From assembly GCA_013350335.1 (NCBI GenBank), contig CM023533.1, positions 26,332,869 to 26,396,868 on the forward strand: DNA of 64,000 bases, in the 5' to 3' direction. The notes under the pieces were generated by a model. That model ran no database searches and was not told the origin of the DNA. It saw only the letters and a list, made by a program, of their open reading frames with translations. Positions within the stretch are counted from its first letter, which is position 1. Each line of letters begins with the position of its first letter. The DNA is from Chimonanthus salicifolius. Taxonomy: Eukaryota > Streptophyta > Magnoliopsida > Laurales > Calycanthaceae. Of the stretch, positions 61,267-64,000 are shown one piece after another. The position numbers were made by a program, and so were the translations under genes.

Positions 61267-62576
61267 ACGTTTTATCGTGGACATTGCATGGCTGGCTAAT
61301 TTGAAAATTCAATTTCTGTTAACTTCATCTTGAGCCAATTTCACTTCACAAAAGGAAGAAGAGGTTAAAAAAAAAAAAAAAAACCAAGAGTTGGATGTGG
61401 TTTGTATGATTTGGAGTTGCTATGGGCCATCTCCTACTCTGAGCTATTTTGATTTGTAGTTAGTAAGATTTCAGCTTATTGTGGTCCATTTTGGTCGATA
61501 ATGGGCTATCTCCTACTCTTGGCCCAATTAGTGTATGTGCCTTCTAGTTACTCAAAGCATAATGTGTAAATGGCATAAACGAAGGGAAATGACAGGAACA
61601 CCCGTGTTTTTTTATGCAAAGGAGATGATAAGTGGACAGAAAAAATAAGTTTGGAGATATTTAAATATAGCATAATGATAAAAATTACTTTAAGTAAATA
61701 TTAGAAATTAGAGGTAAGTTATTAAATCTATGGTCATAGATAAACTTGATTTAAGCTAATGTGTTACACACACTGTTACTTGGTTGAACAATAATTCTAC
61801 ATAATGGCTAGCATCTATGAGAGAACATGAATTATTGAGCTAGAATTAAATATGATTGGCCCTGATGATGGGTTACCAGTAAAACATCAGATTATTGTAA
61901 AGGTTAAAAGTATCATTCTTGACACGCAGTCATTAGTATGTAAGGATATTGAATATTCAACCCTTGACTACTATAAATTATTTGAAAGTTGATTTACATT
62001 GAATAAGAAGACACATTTTGTCTAATCTCATTTAACTTTGAATGTCTCTTTTAAGATGAGCTGACCGGATATCCTACTCAGTTTATTGAAGTCAAGAAAT
62101 GTCCCATCAACTAACGCATCCAATGATAAATTTTTGCAATTGGATAGATTAAATGAGTACCATGTTTCATAGAATTGAAATGGTCCAAATACATAAGCAA
62201 TTGCTTATCATTTCTCTGATAGACTTGAGATTGAAGTACCAAAACTTCTATGTTCATCTATTTTAACATATTTTTTTTTAAAAAAAAATCCTCATACCAT
62301 CATCATTATTAAACCCTCTATTTATTTATTAGGAGTTAATTTTATAAATTTTTATTTTTCACTCGTTCATTCATTTGCATGTACCATTTAAAAAAAAAAA
62401 TTTGGAGATGCTAGGTAAGGGTGGAAAAGTAGAGGAAGAAGAAGACAATAATTGGGTGCATGGGTATCCAAATACGTTGGCCGGCTCACTGATGCCTCGG
62501 TCGAGACTGTTCTACCTTTTTACTTATCAAATATTAACTTTATCTTCTGTCATTGTTTCAAGAAAACCAACCAAAT

Positions 62577-62596
62577 GACTCTCTCTCTCTCTCTAG
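62577..62596. repeat. CT microsatellite
   Basis: A run of alternating C and T (about nine CT units) ending before AGTCCTTG. A similar run occurs at 3291-3306 and 3523-3538. Confidence 0.85.
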
Positions 62597-63020
62597 TCCT
62601 TGTTTGTTTATAGAAGCCCTTGATTCCTCACTGATTCCTCACTCCTACTCATTAAAAATGGCATCAAATCTCAACAGTAACCCCAACTCTCTTATTTAAA
62701 TTCTCTGCAATTTCTCTTTACATGGAGAGAAATTGAGTTCACACAACATATATTTTGGAAGGAAATGGGAGAATTTTGTATTTTTATTTGAGGGGACACT
62801 GCTTGGGTGTGCACTCATTCTAGCCACCAAATGTTTGCTGTATCTTAGGTTGCTGAAAAGGACTTGATGTTCAAGTGTCTATCATGCATGGGTCTGTATG
62901 AAAAGGTTCTGGTTGCTCCAATTGGGGCTTGCCAAATCCCTTGTACAGGAAACTTGGCAATGTTGCTCCGACCTCTCTTCCTCAAAATGGTTTATTGGAA
63001 ATTAATATGTTGTGAATTGG

Positions 63021-63049
63021 ATAATAATAATTATTATTATTATTATTTT
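63021..63049. repeat. ATT trinucleotide microsatellite
   Basis: ATAATAATAATTATTATTATTATTATT-type run in AT-rich DNA downstream of DRP3 (positions given; key unit is ATT/AAT). Confidence 0.9.
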
Positions 63050-63179
63050 AGATGATGAGGATCAGTTGATTTGAAATTTTACGTTTTAAAAAAAAAAAGG
63101 TCTCTAAAATTAGCTGAACAAGTTATTTTGACTAGTTGTTAAGTTTTAATCATGAGTTTAACTTTAGTTCATCCAACAT

Positions 63180-63467
63180 TCTGACCCGGCCTAACTATAA
63201 GGCAAGTTAGGCATGAGCCTTAGGCTCCATTTAAAATGGGCCCCACTCCTATTTTAATTATATGGTGGACCGAATGGGATTGAAAGACAGAGCATGTAGA
63301 AAAGGGGACAAAACTAAAGCATGTTAGGTCCAGCCTAACTATAAAGCAAGTTAAGCCTGGGCTTTAGGCCTCTATTTGAAAACGGCACCACTCCGACTTT
63401 GATTGCATGGTGGAGTGGATGGGTTTGAGAGACAGAGCATGTGGAAAAAGGGACATGTCTAAGCCTA
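63180..63467. repeat. Two-copy 144-bp tandem duplication
   Basis: GCCTAACTATAA(G/A)GCAAGTTA starts at 63189 and 63333, followed in each copy by GGCTCCATTT or GGCCTCTATTT, CACTCC, ATGGTGGA, and GACAGAGCATGT. Divergence is moderate. It is non-coding. Confidence 0.9.
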
Positions 63468-64000
63468 TTTAGCTTAAATGAAAAATGGTAAAACCATTTG
63501 CAATGGGGAGGAAATGCAAAATATTCAATTTTTGAAGGATTTGTCAAGAGGTTTTTTTTTTTCTTTTTTTGAATTATGATAAGATATTTGGTAATAAATA
63601 CTCTACAATTGAAATGAGACTAGTTTTAGTAGAGGTATTCATCGAGAGTTAGGACATAGTTTTAGAAAATACTGACTGATCTCCAATTTTGATCATAGAC
63701 CTAAAGAATCTTTCATCTAATAAGTGGATCAAATATTTCGAAAATTACATATGTTGGCAAAGAGATATAAGGGCTACAAAGCTAGAAAAATTCAGTAATT
63801 TCAAATACTCAAGAGTCAAGAGGGGTCTCTTTTGTTAATAAAATAAGCAATTGATTAAAGTACTTTATACGAGGGGAATGTATTTCAAGGGATTCTCCTA
63901 GCCATTTCTGGCATTGTTAGCATTTTATGTGGGTGTTGATTTGTGAATTTGTAAGAGTGGAATTTTGGATTCTTTTGTGTTTCTTTTGGTTTAAGTTTGT

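Larger units (their letters stand above)
61267..63179. other. Region downstream of DRP3, no further gene recognised
   Basis: An A run at 61366-61382 follows the duplicated 3' segment. Beyond it lies AT-rich DNA with microsatellites and short unsupported frames. Confidence 0.5.

Noticed and set aside
1..64000. CRISPR array, operons or prokaryotic features
   Set aside because: The window is spliced plant nuclear DNA. The short palindromic CGGCCG repeats are not regularly spaced and belong to transposon ends.

Overview
This is nuclear DNA from a flowering plant. The evidence is a plastid-targeted transporter of a plant family, a plant-type dynamin with 19 GT-AG introns, and introns and intergenic DNA full of plant transposons (hAT-type MITEs, tRNA-derived SINEs, LINE fragments and a TRIM). 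The base composition is AT-rich and gene density is low, with three genes in 64 kb, all on the + strand. The species cannot be named from what is visible; nothing looks grass-like, and a eudicot or magnoliid would fit.

Layout. 1-22.8 kb is gene-free: AT-rich DNA with MITEs, SINEs, hairpin elements and tandem duplications. 22,902-27,457 is a four-exon gamma-glutamyl peptidase (GGP, class I glutamine amidotransferase fold) with one extra base in exon 3 that moves the catalytic His-Glu motif out of frame. 27.7-36.0 kb is intergenic. 36,024-40,813 is a ten-exon, intact CRT-like thiol/glutathione transporter (CLT) with a plastid transit peptide. 40.8-43.2 kb is intergenic. 43,268-60,762 is a twenty-exon, intact dynamin-related protein 3 (DRP3) of 839 residues; its introns carry three LINE-derived insertions, a tRNA-SINE, a complete TRIM and a MITE. 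60.8-64 kb holds the DRP3 3' region, with a duplicated segment, and AT-rich DNA.

Function. GGP and CLT both belong to glutathione metabolism: cytosolic removal of gamma-glutamyl groups from glutathione conjugates, and exchange of glutathione or gamma-glutamylcysteine across the plastid envelope. DRP3 divides mitochondria and peroxisomes. Nothing suggests coordinated expression, as each gene has its own upstream region.

Most notable non-genic signal. A dispersed family of non-autonomous elements is dense in the palindrome TATCGGCCGATA. The copies have termini of the CAGGGGT...ACCCCTG type and, in most cases, 8-bp target-site duplications that can be read directly. This points to the hAT superfamily. 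The copies run from 113 to 1,937 bp, and the longest holds a 159-bp tandem array. A second hAT-like family of four copies is rich in GGGTCGG and CGACCC words. Both families are candidates for undescribed MITE families.
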